Both the position numbers and the translations under genes were made by a program. A DNA stretch of 64,000 bases, from positions 1-64,000 of the forward strand of contig CAXXRP010000004.1 of NCBI GenBank assembly GCA_963662375.2. Reading direction: 5' to 3'. This document shows positions 45,390-53,540 of this stretch, in pieces. The notes under the pieces were generated by a model that saw only the letters and a list, made by a program, of their open reading frames with translations, was not told where the DNA came from and ran no database searches. How positions within the stretch are numbered: position 1 is the first letter of the stretch; each line of letters begins with the position of its first letter. The DNA is from UBA11612 sp963662375. Lineage in GTDB: Bacteria > Pseudomonadota > Alphaproteobacteria > Rhodospirillales > Rhodospirillaceae.

Positions 45390-46183
45390 ATGCTCCTTTA
45401 CGCCTCGTTATATTCGATCTGGACGGAACAATTGTGGACAGCCAGGCCAACATCGTTCGTGCGGTAAAGGAGGTTGCAGCTGCCCTTAGTGTTGCAGAGC
45501 CGTCCCTCGCCGAAATTCCGTTGGTCATAGGGCTATCCCTAGATGAAGCGCTGTTGCGCCTGTTTCCGGATATCGACCCGGAGACGCACCAACATATGAA
45601 TGTGACTTATCGTAAAATTTTCAAACAGCTGCGAGCATCGCCCGACTACAACGAACCTCTTTTTCCGGGAACTCGTGAAGCCCTTGATGCGTTAACGGAG
45701 GACGGTTTCTTACTTGGCATCGCGACCGGTAAGGCGCAGCGCGGTGTGGACCACCTTCTGAAGCGTCAGGGCCTGGAAGGTCGGTTTGTGACAAGTCAAA
45801 CCCCTGATACTGCGCCAGGCAAACCCCACCCGGGCATGGTCCTCAATGCGCTAAAGGAGACCGGTGTGGACGCCAAAAATGCGGTGATGATCGGCGATAC
45901 TGCGTTCGATATTCAAATGGCCCAGGCGGCGAACGTACCGTCTATTGGCGTATCATGGGGCAATCACCCGCCGAACGAGCTGGTTCAAGCTGGCGCTCAC
46001 CGAATGATTGATCATCTGGACGAGCTCCTGCACGCTGTGCAGGGCCTTACAAAACCTGTCGCGGATACCGGATACCGCTCTTCAGGGGGCGAAGAACCGC
46101 GTGGACACCTCGGACAACGACCCCTGTCAGGACGCGCGGACGTGGCACAAGAAGTAAAACCGGATCACCGCCCGGAGTCATGA
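45386..46183 (+). CDS. HAD-family hydrolase, phosphoglycolate phosphatase-like
   Basis: A 265-residue phosphatase of HAD subfamily IA. Motif I FDLDGTIVDS holds the nucleophile Asp, motif II is IATGKAQR, the motif III lysine is in PGKPHPGM, and motif IV is MIGDTAFDIQMA. The cap domain lies at about residues 17-85. Substrate is unknown; gph-like proteins dephosphorylate 2-phosphoglycolate among others. The last 45 residues are polar and low in complexity (GYRSSGGEEPRGHLGQRPLS), an unusual extension beyond the HAD fold. The ATG overlaps the previous stop, and the next gene overlaps this one's stop. Confidence 0.88.
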   Translation: MNAPLRLVIFDLDGTIVDSQANIVRAVKEVAAALSVAEPSLAEIPLVIGLSLDEALLRLFPDIDPETHQHMNVTYRKIFKQLRASPDYNEPLFPGTREALDALTEDGFLLGIATGKAQRGVDHLLKRQGLEGRFVTSQTPDTAPGKPHPGMVLNALKETGVDAKNAVMIGDTAFDIQMAQAANVPSIGVSWGNHPPNELVQAGAHRMIDHLDELLHAVQGLTKPVADTGYRSSGGEEPRGHLGQRPLSGRADVAQEVKPDHRPES

Positions 46184-46944
46184 GCACCGACACACCGAAG
46201 CCAACACCGGGGCGGGGCGCGCCGCCGCAGAAACCACGACGAGTCTACAAGAACGTGAGTGTTGCGGAAGAACGCGGTTTGTTTTGCGTATTTCTGGACG
46301 GCAAGCCCGCGCATACTCCTGCACGGAAACGGCTTGGTACGCCGATCCGGACGCTGGCCGATGTGCTTGCCGCGGAGTGGGACGCCCAGGACCCGGTCAT
46401 TGATCGAGAGACGATGCCCATCACGCGGTTGGTCTCCGCAGCGCTGGACCGTATCGGGCCGGAGCGGGGGGCCGTTATCAACGGCCTGATAGCTTTTATT
46501 GACTCCGACCTTCTGTGCTACCGCGCCGAATACCCGGCGGCGCTCAAGGCCCGGCAAAACGGTGTGTGGCAGCCTGTCCTCGACTGGCTGAGAGATGAGC
46601 ATCGAATCCAATTTGCGGTTGTTGAGGGGGTAATACCTACTCCGCAGTCCGCGGAGACTGCACTAGCCCTGAGGACGAAAATTGAATCATTCGACGACGA
46701 AGCTTTAACGGCGTTCCAAGCCTGCGCGGCTGCAACTAAATCTCTGGCGCTCTCCATGGCGCTGGTTCATGGCCACCTAAGCGCGGCCGAGGTAGCCGCC
46801 AGTGCACATCTGGACGAATTCTACCAGATGGATCAGTGGGGAGAGGACCGGGAAGCATTGATCCGTCTGCGCGTGATTAAATCGGAAATTCACGCCATAG
46901 GAAGGTATCTTGGCCACTTGGCCCGGGCAGAACAGCGCCCGTGA
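46180..46944 (+). CDS. ATP12-family F1-ATPase assembly chaperone
   Basis: ATP12 proteins chaperone the F1 alpha subunit; in bacteria they occur mainly in alphaproteobacteria. The 254-residue product has RRVYKNVSVAEERGLFCVFL, LADVLAAEWDAQDPVIDRET, MPITRLVSAALDRIG, a DSDLLCYRAEYPAALKARQN block and HLDEFYQMDQWGEDREA, all typical. The ATG overlaps the HAD gene stop. Last gene of the coupled chain, ending 7 bases before the convergent IspZ-like gene. Confidence 0.93.
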   Translation: MSTDTPKPTPGRGAPPQKPRRVYKNVSVAEERGLFCVFLDGKPAHTPARKRLGTPIRTLADVLAAEWDAQDPVIDRETMPITRLVSAALDRIGPERGAVINGLIAFIDSDLLCYRAEYPAALKARQNGVWQPVLDWLRDEHRIQFAVVEGVIPTPQSAETALALRTKIESFDDEALTAFQACAAATKSLALSMALVHGHLSAAEVAASAHLDEFYQMDQWGEDREALIRLRVIKSEIHAIGRYLGHLARAEQRP

Positions 46945-46950
46945 TCTGGT

Positions 46951-47538
46951 TCAGTCTGATTTCTCGGGCGGCTTGGGCCCTTCGGGCGCGGCTACTTCAA
47001 TGCTATGGCGCATGATAACCGGCAGCAAAGCGAAGCTGAAAACAAGCGTGATGGGCAGCACGCCGAAGACCTTAAAACTGACCCAAGCGTCGGTGGATAC
47101 GCTCCGCCATACAACTTCATTTAGAATCGCCAAGAAGACAAAGAACCCGATCCAGGCTCGGGTGAGGATTAACCATCCTCGCTCACTGAGTTGGAACGCA
47201 GATTCCAGCAGAATCTTGATGAACATCCGCCCTGTCACGAGGCCCACGAAAAGTATGGTTGCGAACAGGAGGTTAACGATTGTGGGCTTCAGCTTGATGA
47301 ACAACTCGTCGGCGAGCAGAAGGGTCAGCCCGCCGAAGATCAGGACAAACACAGCCGCGACCAGCGGCATGATCGGAACTGTGCGGGCGATGCCGTAGGA
47401 TAGGCCTAGGGCAATGACGGTGGCCGCCATGAAGGCGGCGGTGCCAACAAAAAGACCCTGCGCGCTATTGACCAGGAAGAAAATTAACAGCGGTCCCATT
47501 TCGAGCCCGAGCTTGAGCAACGGATTCATCTGCTTCAC
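46951..47538 (-). CDS. inner-membrane septation protein A family (YciB/IspZ)
   Basis: A multi-pass inner-membrane protein linked to septation and envelope integrity, function still unclear. The 195-residue product has five to six hydrophobic helices and the family blocks LLKLGLEMGPLLIFFLVNSA, FKLKPTIVN-like (LFIKLKPTIVNLLFATILF), RGWLILTRAWIGFFVFLAIL and TDAWVSFKVFGVLP. Convergent with the ATP12 gene. The 280-base gap to pccB on its other side holds divergent control sequences. Confidence 0.92.
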   Translation of the reverse strand: MKQMNPLLKLGLEMGPLLIFFLVNSAQGLFVGTAAFMAATVIALGLSYGIARTVPIMPLVAAVFVLIFGGLTLLLADELFIKLKPTIVNLLFATILFVGLVTGRMFIKILLESAFQLSERGWLILTRAWIGFFVFLAILNEVVWRSVSTDAWVSFKVFGVLPITLVFSFALLPVIMRHSIEVAAPEGPKPPEKSD

Positions 47539-47818
47539 TAAAATATGGCCCTTCCGCTCTGCCTATGGCCGGGGTTATAGCGGCCTGGTTCATTACCTCC
47601 AAGGACAACTAGCCATTGGCGTCCCCGGGGTGCAGGTTCGTCCCCGGGTGCGGCGCCCGGCAGCCGGAAATGCCTATCAATTGCGCGCCTAAGGCCCCAT
47701 ATTTAGATACTTTTTTGTGACATTGGGCGGCTTTTGGTGTGCTATGTCCTGTGCCGTTAGCGGCGGCTTTCACGCTGCGGCGGGGGATATTTAAAATCGT
47801 TCTAAACCGGGTCAGGGC

Positions 47819-49351
47819 ATGAGAGAGATCATCCAGCGGCTTGACGAAAAGCGCGCCGCGGCGCGCCTGGGCGGCGGTCAGAAACGCATTAGTGTTCAGC
47901 ACAGCAAGGGCAAGTTAACGGCTCGCGAGCGTATCGAACTCCTGTTCGATGATGGCTCGTTTGAAGAATGGGACATGTTTGTCGAGCACCGCTGCGAAGA
48001 TTTCGGCATGGGCGAGCAGCGCGTGCCTGGAGACGGCGTGATTGTCGGCTACGGGACGATCAATGGCCGACCCATGTTCGTCTTCAGCCAGGATTTCACG
48101 GTCTTCGGTGGTTCGCTGTCGGAATCCCACGCCAAGAAAATCCTGAAGGTGATGGAAAAGGCTGTACAGGTGGGCGCTCCGGTCATCGGCCTCAATGACT
48201 CGGGCGGCGCACGCATCCAGGAGGGTGTGTCGTCACTGGCCGGCTATGCCGACGTGTTTCTGCAAAACGTTCTAGCTTCGGGCGTGGTGCCGCAGATTTC
48301 AATGGTGATGGGGCCCTGCGCCGGGGGCGCGGTTTATTCTCCGGCGATGACCGACTTCATCTTCATGGTAAAGGACACCTCTTACATGTTTGTCACGGGC
48401 CCGGACGTGGTCAAGACCGTCACCCATGAGAGTGTAACCCAGGAAGAACTGGGCGGGGCTTTGACCCATGCCTCCAAGTCCGGAGTGGCGGACGCCGCCT
48501 TTGCTAACGACGTTGAGGCCCTTTTGCAGCTGCGGCGGTTCATGGACTTCATGCCGCTCAGCAACCGCGAAAAACCGCCGGTCATCCCGTGCAGCGATCC
48601 GCCCGACCGGAACGAGATGTCCCTCGATACCCTGATCCCCGATAACCCCAACAAGCCTTACGACATGAAGGAGTTGATCCTGAAGGTTGTCGATGAGGGC
48701 GATTTCTTTGAGATCGGCGATCTGTTTGCACGCAATATCATTGTCGGATTTGGTCGCATGGAAGGCCAGACAGTGGGGGTCGTGGCCAACCAGCCCATGG
48801 TCCTCGCCGGGTGTCTCGACATCAATTCAAGCCGCAAGGCTGCGCGCTTCGTGCGGTTCTGCGATTGCTTCAACATTCCGATTATCACGTTTGTCGATGT
48901 GCCGGGGTTCTTGCCCGGCACCGACCAGGAATATAACGCCATCATCAAGAACGGGGCCAAACTCCTGTTTGCTTTCGCGGAAACCACGGTGCCCAAGATC
49001 ACGGTCATCACCCGCAAAGCCTACGGCGGGGCCTATGACGTGATGAGTTCCAAGCACATCCGTGGTGACGTGAACCTTGCCTGGCCGACGGCCGAAATTG
49101 CCGTCATGGGCGCCAAGGGCGCGGTGGAGATAATCTTCCGGCAGGACATCGGGAATAAGAAGAAAATCGCAGCAAGAACAAAGGAGTACGAGGAAAGATT
49201 CGCAAATCCGTTTAAGGCGGCAAACCTCGGCTTTATCGATGATGTGATCATGCCCCACGGCACACGCCGGCGTATTTGCCGCAGCCTCGCCATGCTGCGT
49301 ACCAAGGACGTCAAGAATCCTTGGAAGAAACACGACAATATTCCGCTCTAG
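47819..49351 (+). CDS. pccB: propionyl-CoA carboxylase beta (carboxyltransferase) subunit
   Basis: Transfers carboxyl from carboxybiotin to propionyl-CoA, giving methylmalonyl-CoA. The 510-residue protein shows LDEKRAAARLGGGQKRISVQ, VFSQDFTVFGGSLSESHAKK, the acyl-CoA oxyanion hole LNDSGGARIQEGVSSLAGYA, GPCAGGAVYSPAMTDFIFM and in the C-terminal half DVPGFLPGTDQEYNAIIKNG and RKAYGGAYDVMSSKHIRGD. It lies 15 bases before pccA. Substrate is inferred from the close match to PccB; other acyl-CoAs are possible. Confidence 0.94.
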   Translation: MREIIQRLDEKRAAARLGGGQKRISVQHSKGKLTARERIELLFDDGSFEEWDMFVEHRCEDFGMGEQRVPGDGVIVGYGTINGRPMFVFSQDFTVFGGSLSESHAKKILKVMEKAVQVGAPVIGLNDSGGARIQEGVSSLAGYADVFLQNVLASGVVPQISMVMGPCAGGAVYSPAMTDFIFMVKDTSYMFVTGPDVVKTVTHESVTQEELGGALTHASKSGVADAAFANDVEALLQLRRFMDFMPLSNREKPPVIPCSDPPDRNEMSLDTLIPDNPNKPYDMKELILKVVDEGDFFEIGDLFARNIIVGFGRMEGQTVGVVANQPMVLAGCLDINSSRKAARFVRFCDCFNIPIITFVDVPGFLPGTDQEYNAIIKNGAKLLFAFAETTVPKITVITRKAYGGAYDVMSSKHIRGDVNLAWPTAEIAVMGAKGAVEIIFRQDIGNKKKIAARTKEYEERFANPFKAANLGFIDDVIMPHGTRRRICRSLAMLRTKDVKNPWKKHDNIPL

Positions 49352-49366
49352 GGACGACGCGCCGGT

Positions 49367-51382
49367 ATGTTCAAAAAAATTCTGATTGCCAATCGTGGCG
49401 AGATCGCCTGCCGCGTCATCAAGACCGCCCGCAAGATGGGTATTCGAACTGTCGCTGTGTATTCCGACGCCGATCGCAATGCGCTTCATGTCGAGATGGC
49501 CGACGAGGCGGTCCATATCGGCGACAGCCCAGCGTCCCGAAGCTATCTACTGATCGACCGGATCGTTAAGGCCTGCAAACAGACCAAGGCCGAGGCGGTA
49601 CATCCAGGCTACGGGTTCCTGTCGGAGAACAAAGATTTCCAAAAGGCCCTGGCTAAGGAGAAGATCGTCTTCATCGGCCCCGATGCCAAAGCCATCGAAG
49701 CTATGGGCGACAAAATCAAGTCCAAAAAACTGGCCGATAAGGCGGGCGTGGCCACCGTGCCGGGCTTTATGGGGGCCATTAAAGATACCGCCCACGCTAA
49801 AAAAATCGCCGGCGAAGTTGGGTTTCCCATCATGCTCAAGGCATCGGCCGGTGGTGGCGGCAAAGGTATGCGCATAGCTCGCAATGCATCTGAGGTGCAA
49901 GAAGGGTTCGAGCGCTCGACGTCGGAGGCCAAGTCCTCCTTTGGCGACGACCGGGTGTTCATCGAGAAGTACATTGAGCAGCCCCGGCATATCGAAATCC
50001 AGGTCCTGGCGGACCGGCACGGCAACACGATTTATCTGGGCGAGCGCGAATGCTCCATTCAGCGCCGCCACCAAAAGGTGATTGAGGAGGCGCCGAGCCC
50101 CTTCCTGAATGCCAAGACACGCAAGGCCATGGGCGAGCAAGCGGTGGCTTTGGCCAAGGCCGTCAAGTACGTGAGCGCCGGTACCGTCGAGTTTATTGTC
50201 GACGCGAAGAGGAAATTTTACTTCCTTGAAATGAATACAAGATTGCAGGTCGAGCATCCGGTCACGGAGCTGGTGACAGGCCTGGACCTTGTGGAGTTGA
50301 TGATTCGGATCGCGGTAGGCGAAAAGTTGCCGCTCAAGCAGTCGGACGTGAAGCTGAATGGCTGGGCTCTTGAAAGCCGCATCTATGCCGAGGACCCCTA
50401 TCGCAACTTCCTGCCCTCCACCGGACGGCTGGTGCGTTACCTCCCGCCGGCGGAGAGCAAGCATGTGCGGGTGGATACCGGTGTGCAGCAGGGCGACGAG
50501 ATCAGCGTATTTTACGATCCCATGATCGCCAAGCTCTGCACCTGGGCCAAGGACCGCAAAACGGCCACGGCGCACATACGCACGGCTTTGGACGCCTATT
50601 ACATCCGCGGCGTGTCCCATAACATTCCGTTCCTGGCCTCGGTCATGGGTAAGAAACGCTTCGAGGACGGGCGTCTATCGACCAACTTCATCGCCGAAGA
50701 ATACCCGGGCGGATTTTCGGAGGCCGATCTGCCGGCTCAAAGTCCGACGACGCTGATCGCCGTCGCCGGTTTGGTGCACGATGCCTATGCCCGGCGTGCG
50801 GTGGAGATTTCAGGCCAAGTCCCGGGCCACGGCCGGGTTATGCCGGATACCTGGGTGGTAGTCGTCAGGCACAACGGCGAGAAAAAAGAACACCTGGTCC
50901 AGATCGCACCGAAAACGAGTCCAGACGACGGCATCGGCGGGGGAATTGCCAAAGTTGGCAAGAAAATGGTTCGAGTGAGAAGCGACTGGACCTATGGCGC
51001 GCCGCTGTTTGTAGGGGAGGCCAACGGCAAGCCGATCATAATCCAAGTCGACCGGGAGCCGGTGGGCTACAGGTTGTTCCACGACGGCGCCCAGCTTCAA
51101 CTCGATGTGTATACTCGGCGGCAGGCGGAATTGGCCCGGCTGATGCCTCACAAGCCGACACCGGACCTGACCAAGTGCCTACTCTCGCCCATGCCCGGCC
51201 TGCTAGTGTCGCTGGCAGTGAAGGAGGGCCAGGAGATCAAAACCGGGGAAACCTTGGCTATTGTTGAAGCGATGAAGATGGAAAACGTCCTTAAGGCCGA
51301 GCGCGACGGTGTGGTGAAGAAGATCCACGAAACCAACGGTGCGTCTCTGGCCGTGGACCAGATGATTCTGGAGTTCGGGTAA
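49367..51382 (+). CDS. pccA: propionyl-CoA carboxylase alpha (biotin carboxylase + BCCP) subunit
   Basis: Carboxylates biotin with ATP and bicarbonate and carries it to PccB. The 671-residue protein has the biotin carboxylase domain (ILIANRGEIACRVIKTARKM, ATP-grasp loop KASAGGGGKGMRIA, RLQVEHPVTELVTGLDLVEL), a BT interaction domain (about 480-590), and a C-terminal biotinyl domain with EAMKMENVL, the Lys being biotinylated. It is cotranscribed with pccB and followed closely by acyP. Confidence 0.95.
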   Translation: MFKKILIANRGEIACRVIKTARKMGIRTVAVYSDADRNALHVEMADEAVHIGDSPASRSYLLIDRIVKACKQTKAEAVHPGYGFLSENKDFQKALAKEKIVFIGPDAKAIEAMGDKIKSKKLADKAGVATVPGFMGAIKDTAHAKKIAGEVGFPIMLKASAGGGGKGMRIARNASEVQEGFERSTSEAKSSFGDDRVFIEKYIEQPRHIEIQVLADRHGNTIYLGERECSIQRRHQKVIEEAPSPFLNAKTRKAMGEQAVALAKAVKYVSAGTVEFIVDAKRKFYFLEMNTRLQVEHPVTELVTGLDLVELMIRIAVGEKLPLKQSDVKLNGWALESRIYAEDPYRNFLPSTGRLVRYLPPAESKHVRVDTGVQQGDEISVFYDPMIAKLCTWAKDRKTATAHIRTALDAYYIRGVSHNIPFLASVMGKKRFEDGRLSTNFIAEEYPGGFSEADLPAQSPTTLIAVAGLVHDAYARRAVEISGQVPGHGRVMPDTWVVVVRHNGEKKEHLVQIAPKTSPDDGIGGGIAKVGKKMVRVRSDWTYGAPLFVGEANGKPIIIQVDREPVGYRLFHDGAQLQLDVYTRRQAELARLMPHKPTPDLTKCLLSPMPGLLVSLAVKEGQEIKTGETLAIVEAMKMENVLKAERDGVVKKIHETNGASLAVDQMILEFG

Positions 51383-51392
51383 GAAACCGGCG

Positions 51393-51710
51393 ATGGTGCT
51401 GCCGCGCGAGCCCGCTCCAACCGTGTGCCTGCTAATTTCTGGGCGCGTCCAGGGGGTGGGCTATCGGATGTGGGCTGTCGCCGTCGCGCGCCGGTTGGGG
51501 CTCACCGGATGGGTGCGTAACCTTACAGATGGCACGGTGGAGGCGTTGGCGCACGGACAGTCCGATGCCGTTACGGCGTTCGCACAGGCTTGTCACGAGG
51601 GGCCGGCGGGTTACGGGGTGACTTCGGTGGATGTAAAACCGAGCGAGAAACCCTTTGAGGGCGCGGATTTTGAGCAGCGGGCGACGTCTAGCCCGGGAGC
51701 GCAGTACTAA
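51393..51710 (+). CDS. acyP: acylphosphatase
   Basis: Hydrolyses acyl phosphates such as acetyl phosphate. The 105-residue product has the family core: SGRVQGVGYRMWAVAVARRL with the catalytic Arg in GYR, and GWVRNLTDGTVEALAHG with the catalytic Asn. It begins 10 bases after pccA and probably shares its message. Confidence 0.92.
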   Translation: MVLPREPAPTVCLLISGRVQGVGYRMWAVAVARRLGLTGWVRNLTDGTVEALAHGQSDAVTAFAQACHEGPAGYGVTSVDVKPSEKPFEGADFEQRATSSPGAQY

Positions 51711-51714
51711 TCAG

Positions 51715-52020
51715 ATGGCAGAGGCGTATATGCTTTTGCTGCGTTCCACTCTAGGCTTTTGGGTGTCTCGCGCCAAAAAAGCCCATTACAACGCCATCGA
51801 GAATCTAATTCCCTTTGCTGCGCTTGTGATTGTCGCGCATCTCGCCGGTGCGGCGAACGAAGCGACCACTGCGGCTGCCATCGCCTACTTTTAGGTGCGT
51901 GCTGCGCACTACGTGCTCTATTCCGCGGGTGTGCCCTTTGGACGCACGATCGCCATGGCCGTTGTCGGTAAATTGATGCCATTGGCGAGAGGCGGCAAAT
52001 TATTGTGGGAGCTCCGATGA
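51715..52020 (+). pseudogene. MAPEG-family membrane protein, broken by a TAG
   Basis: Codons from the ATG at 51715 read RAKKAHYNAIENLIPFAALV and IVAHLAGAANEATTAAAIAY F, the MAPEG core, then TAG at 51892-51894, where relatives have Trp. The same frame continues VRAAHYVLYSAGVPFGRT with normal family sequence to a TGA at 52018-52020, which overlaps the next gene's ATG. The N-terminus also looks about 20-25 residues short. MAPEG proteins are small membrane enzymes of glutathione/eicosanoid type. Confidence 0.8.
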
Positions 52021-52535
52021 ATCGTATCATAAAATTGACCGTCGTCGCGGCGGCGCTGTTCGGCTTGGCGCCAATCGCGAGCGCGCCGGTCGGTGCAGTT
52101 GAAACAAGTGGTGAAATGTTTGGCTGTATGCACGAAGGTACGAAGGTTCGCAAAACCTATATTCGCCATACCGATCCCGTCATGCTGGAGGAAGCCGTGC
52201 GCATTTTTGACGGCAATGTTGCAGGGAAGGAGTATCAGGTTGGCACAATCCTTCAACTCGTGCCGAACGAAGCCATGGTTAAGCATCAGAAGTCCGCCTA
52301 CCCGAATTCAAATGGATGAGAATTCCTGACCTTCGACGTTTCGGCCAAGGGCACAAAGGTAACCGGGCGGGGCGATGCGGCGTCCAACGCCCTGGGAACG
52401 TGCTTAGGTTGTCACACCGGTGCAGCGAAATATGACTACGTCTGCGCGAAAGGGCATGGGTGTCCGGCCATCCCGGTGACCGACGAACAAATCGTCGGCA
52501 TGCAGGGCAACGACCCGCGCTGCACGGCGAACTAG
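52017..52535 (+). pseudogene. secreted CxxCH (cytochrome P460-like) protein, broken by a TGA
   Basis: From ATG 52017 (GGGAG 5 bases upstream) comes a signal peptide (KLTVVAAALFGLAPIASA) and a domain with VGTILQLVPNEAMVKHQKSA, up to TGA at 52317-52319. The same frame then continues EFLTFDVSAKGTKVTGRG, a CLGCH heme-binding motif and KGHGCPAIPV to TAG at 52533. The stop falls where the pattern NG-W-EF is expected, so TGG to TGA is the likely lesion. The overall layout recalls cytochrome P460-like proteins. Without read-through the product lacks its heme site. Confidence 0.78.
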
Positions 52536-53197
52536 GAAGGATTTTCCTCGGGCACGAGCGGGCTTCCGAAGACATCCGGAAACGTTTCGGTCAAAGAGAC
52601 GTCCATATCCGCCATCGACGCGTCAATGCCCAAACCCGCGAGAGACGTCACGCCCTGATCGGTGATCCCGCAGGGTACTATGCCGGAGAAGTGCGTCAGA
52701 TCGGGGGCCACGTTCAGGGCAAGCCCGTGGTAGCTCACCCAATGGCGTACGCGGACGCCGATGGCGCCAATTTTATCCTCGCGCCCATCTCCCTGCGTGA
52801 CCCATATGCCGACACGCCCCGGATGGATTTCTCCGGCCACGCCAAAGCGGGCGAGGGCGGTGATGGCCCATGCTTCCAGGTCGCGGACAAAGCGGCGAAT
52901 GTCCGCGCCGCGCTTTTTGAGATCCATGACTACGTACACCACTCGTTGCCCCGGCCCGTGGTACGTGTACTGGCCGCCCCGCCCGGACTTGAATACGGGA
53001 AAGCGGTCGGGGGCCAGCAGGTCTGAGTCTTGGGCACTGGTACCGGCGGTGTAAATCGGTGGATGTACCAGAAACCAGACGAGGTCTCGCGCCGTGCCCG
53101 CGCGGACGGCAGCCACCCGATCCTCCATGACCACCACTGCCTCAGGGTAGGGAACAGGATTTCTGGAAACCCGCAGGTCGACTGTGGTTCGAGTCAT
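52532..53197 (-). CDS. lipB: octanoyl-[ACP]:protein octanoyltransferase LipB
   Basis: Moves octanoyl from ACP to lipoyl domains of 2-oxoacid dehydrogenases and GcvH, the first step of lipoate synthesis. The 221-residue product has WFLVHPPIYTAGTSA, GRGGQYTYHGPGQRVVYVVM, the catalytic Lys in KIGAIGVRV, HGLALNVAPDLTHFSGIVPC with the nucleophile Cys, and GITDQGVTSLAG. GGAAAGG lies before the ATG at 53197. Its TAG and that of the opposing pseudogene share the palindrome CTAG. Confidence 0.96.
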   Translation of the reverse strand: MTRTTVDLRVSRNPVPYPEAVVVMEDRVAAVRAGTARDLVWFLVHPPIYTAGTSAQDSDLLAPDRFPVFKSGRGGQYTYHGPGQRVVYVVMDLKKRGADIRRFVRDLEAWAITALARFGVAGEIHPGRVGIWVTQGDGREDKIGAIGVRVRHWVSYHGLALNVAPDLTHFSGIVPCGITDQGVTSLAGLGIDASMADMDVSLTETFPDVFGSPLVPEENPS

Positions 53198-53210
53198 TTA
53201 GGCCTTTCCA

Positions 53211-53239
53211 TTGCCAACCCATACCCGATTTGCTATCTG
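53211..53239 (+). promoter_or_regulatory. possible promoter for tRNA-Leu
   Basis: TTGCCA (53211-53216), 17 bases and TATCTG (53234-53239), 66 bases upstream of the tRNA; a plausible but imperfect sigma-70 pair. Confidence 0.4.
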
Positions 53240-53304
53240 ACCGCACGTTTGGCGGCCCTATTTCTTAGCGCGGTTGCCGGCGTCCTAAAATAGGCATCGA
53301 CCGT

Positions 53305-53391
53305 GCGGTCGTGGCGGAACTGGTAGACGCGCAGCGTTGAGGTCGCTGTGGGGGAAACCCCGTGGAAGTTCGAGTCTTCTCGACCGCACCA
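53305..53391 (+). tRNA. tRNA-Leu(GAG)
   Basis: An 87-base class II tRNA. Acceptor GCGGTCG pairs with CGACCGC, followed by A and an encoded CCA. The anticodon loop TTGAGGT gives anticodon GAG, and a long variable arm (GTGGGGGAAACCCCGT region) is present as expected for leucine. The T-arm reads GTTCGAGTC. mgtE follows after 149 bases. Confidence 0.96.
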
Positions 53392-53540
53392 TCTTTGGGT
53401 TGGCGGCCGCGTGCCTCATCGGCGCGGTGCCTGATTTACTTGATCTACCAACAGCCCTCAGGCACAAGAAGCGCGGCGTTACCGATGCCATCTGCGCGCG
53501 GGTTACGCCGGTTGTATTCGCTCCAATTCCAGGTGCCGCC

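Noticed and set aside
52317..52319. UGA recoding (Trp or selenocysteine) in the P460-like gene
   Set aside because: TGA ends other genes here normally, and the neighbouring gene has an analogous TAG lesion, so decay is simpler.
53392..53540. Mg-responsive riboswitch upstream of mgtE
   Set aside because: The interval is short, directly follows tRNA-Leu and shows no recognisable M-box pattern.
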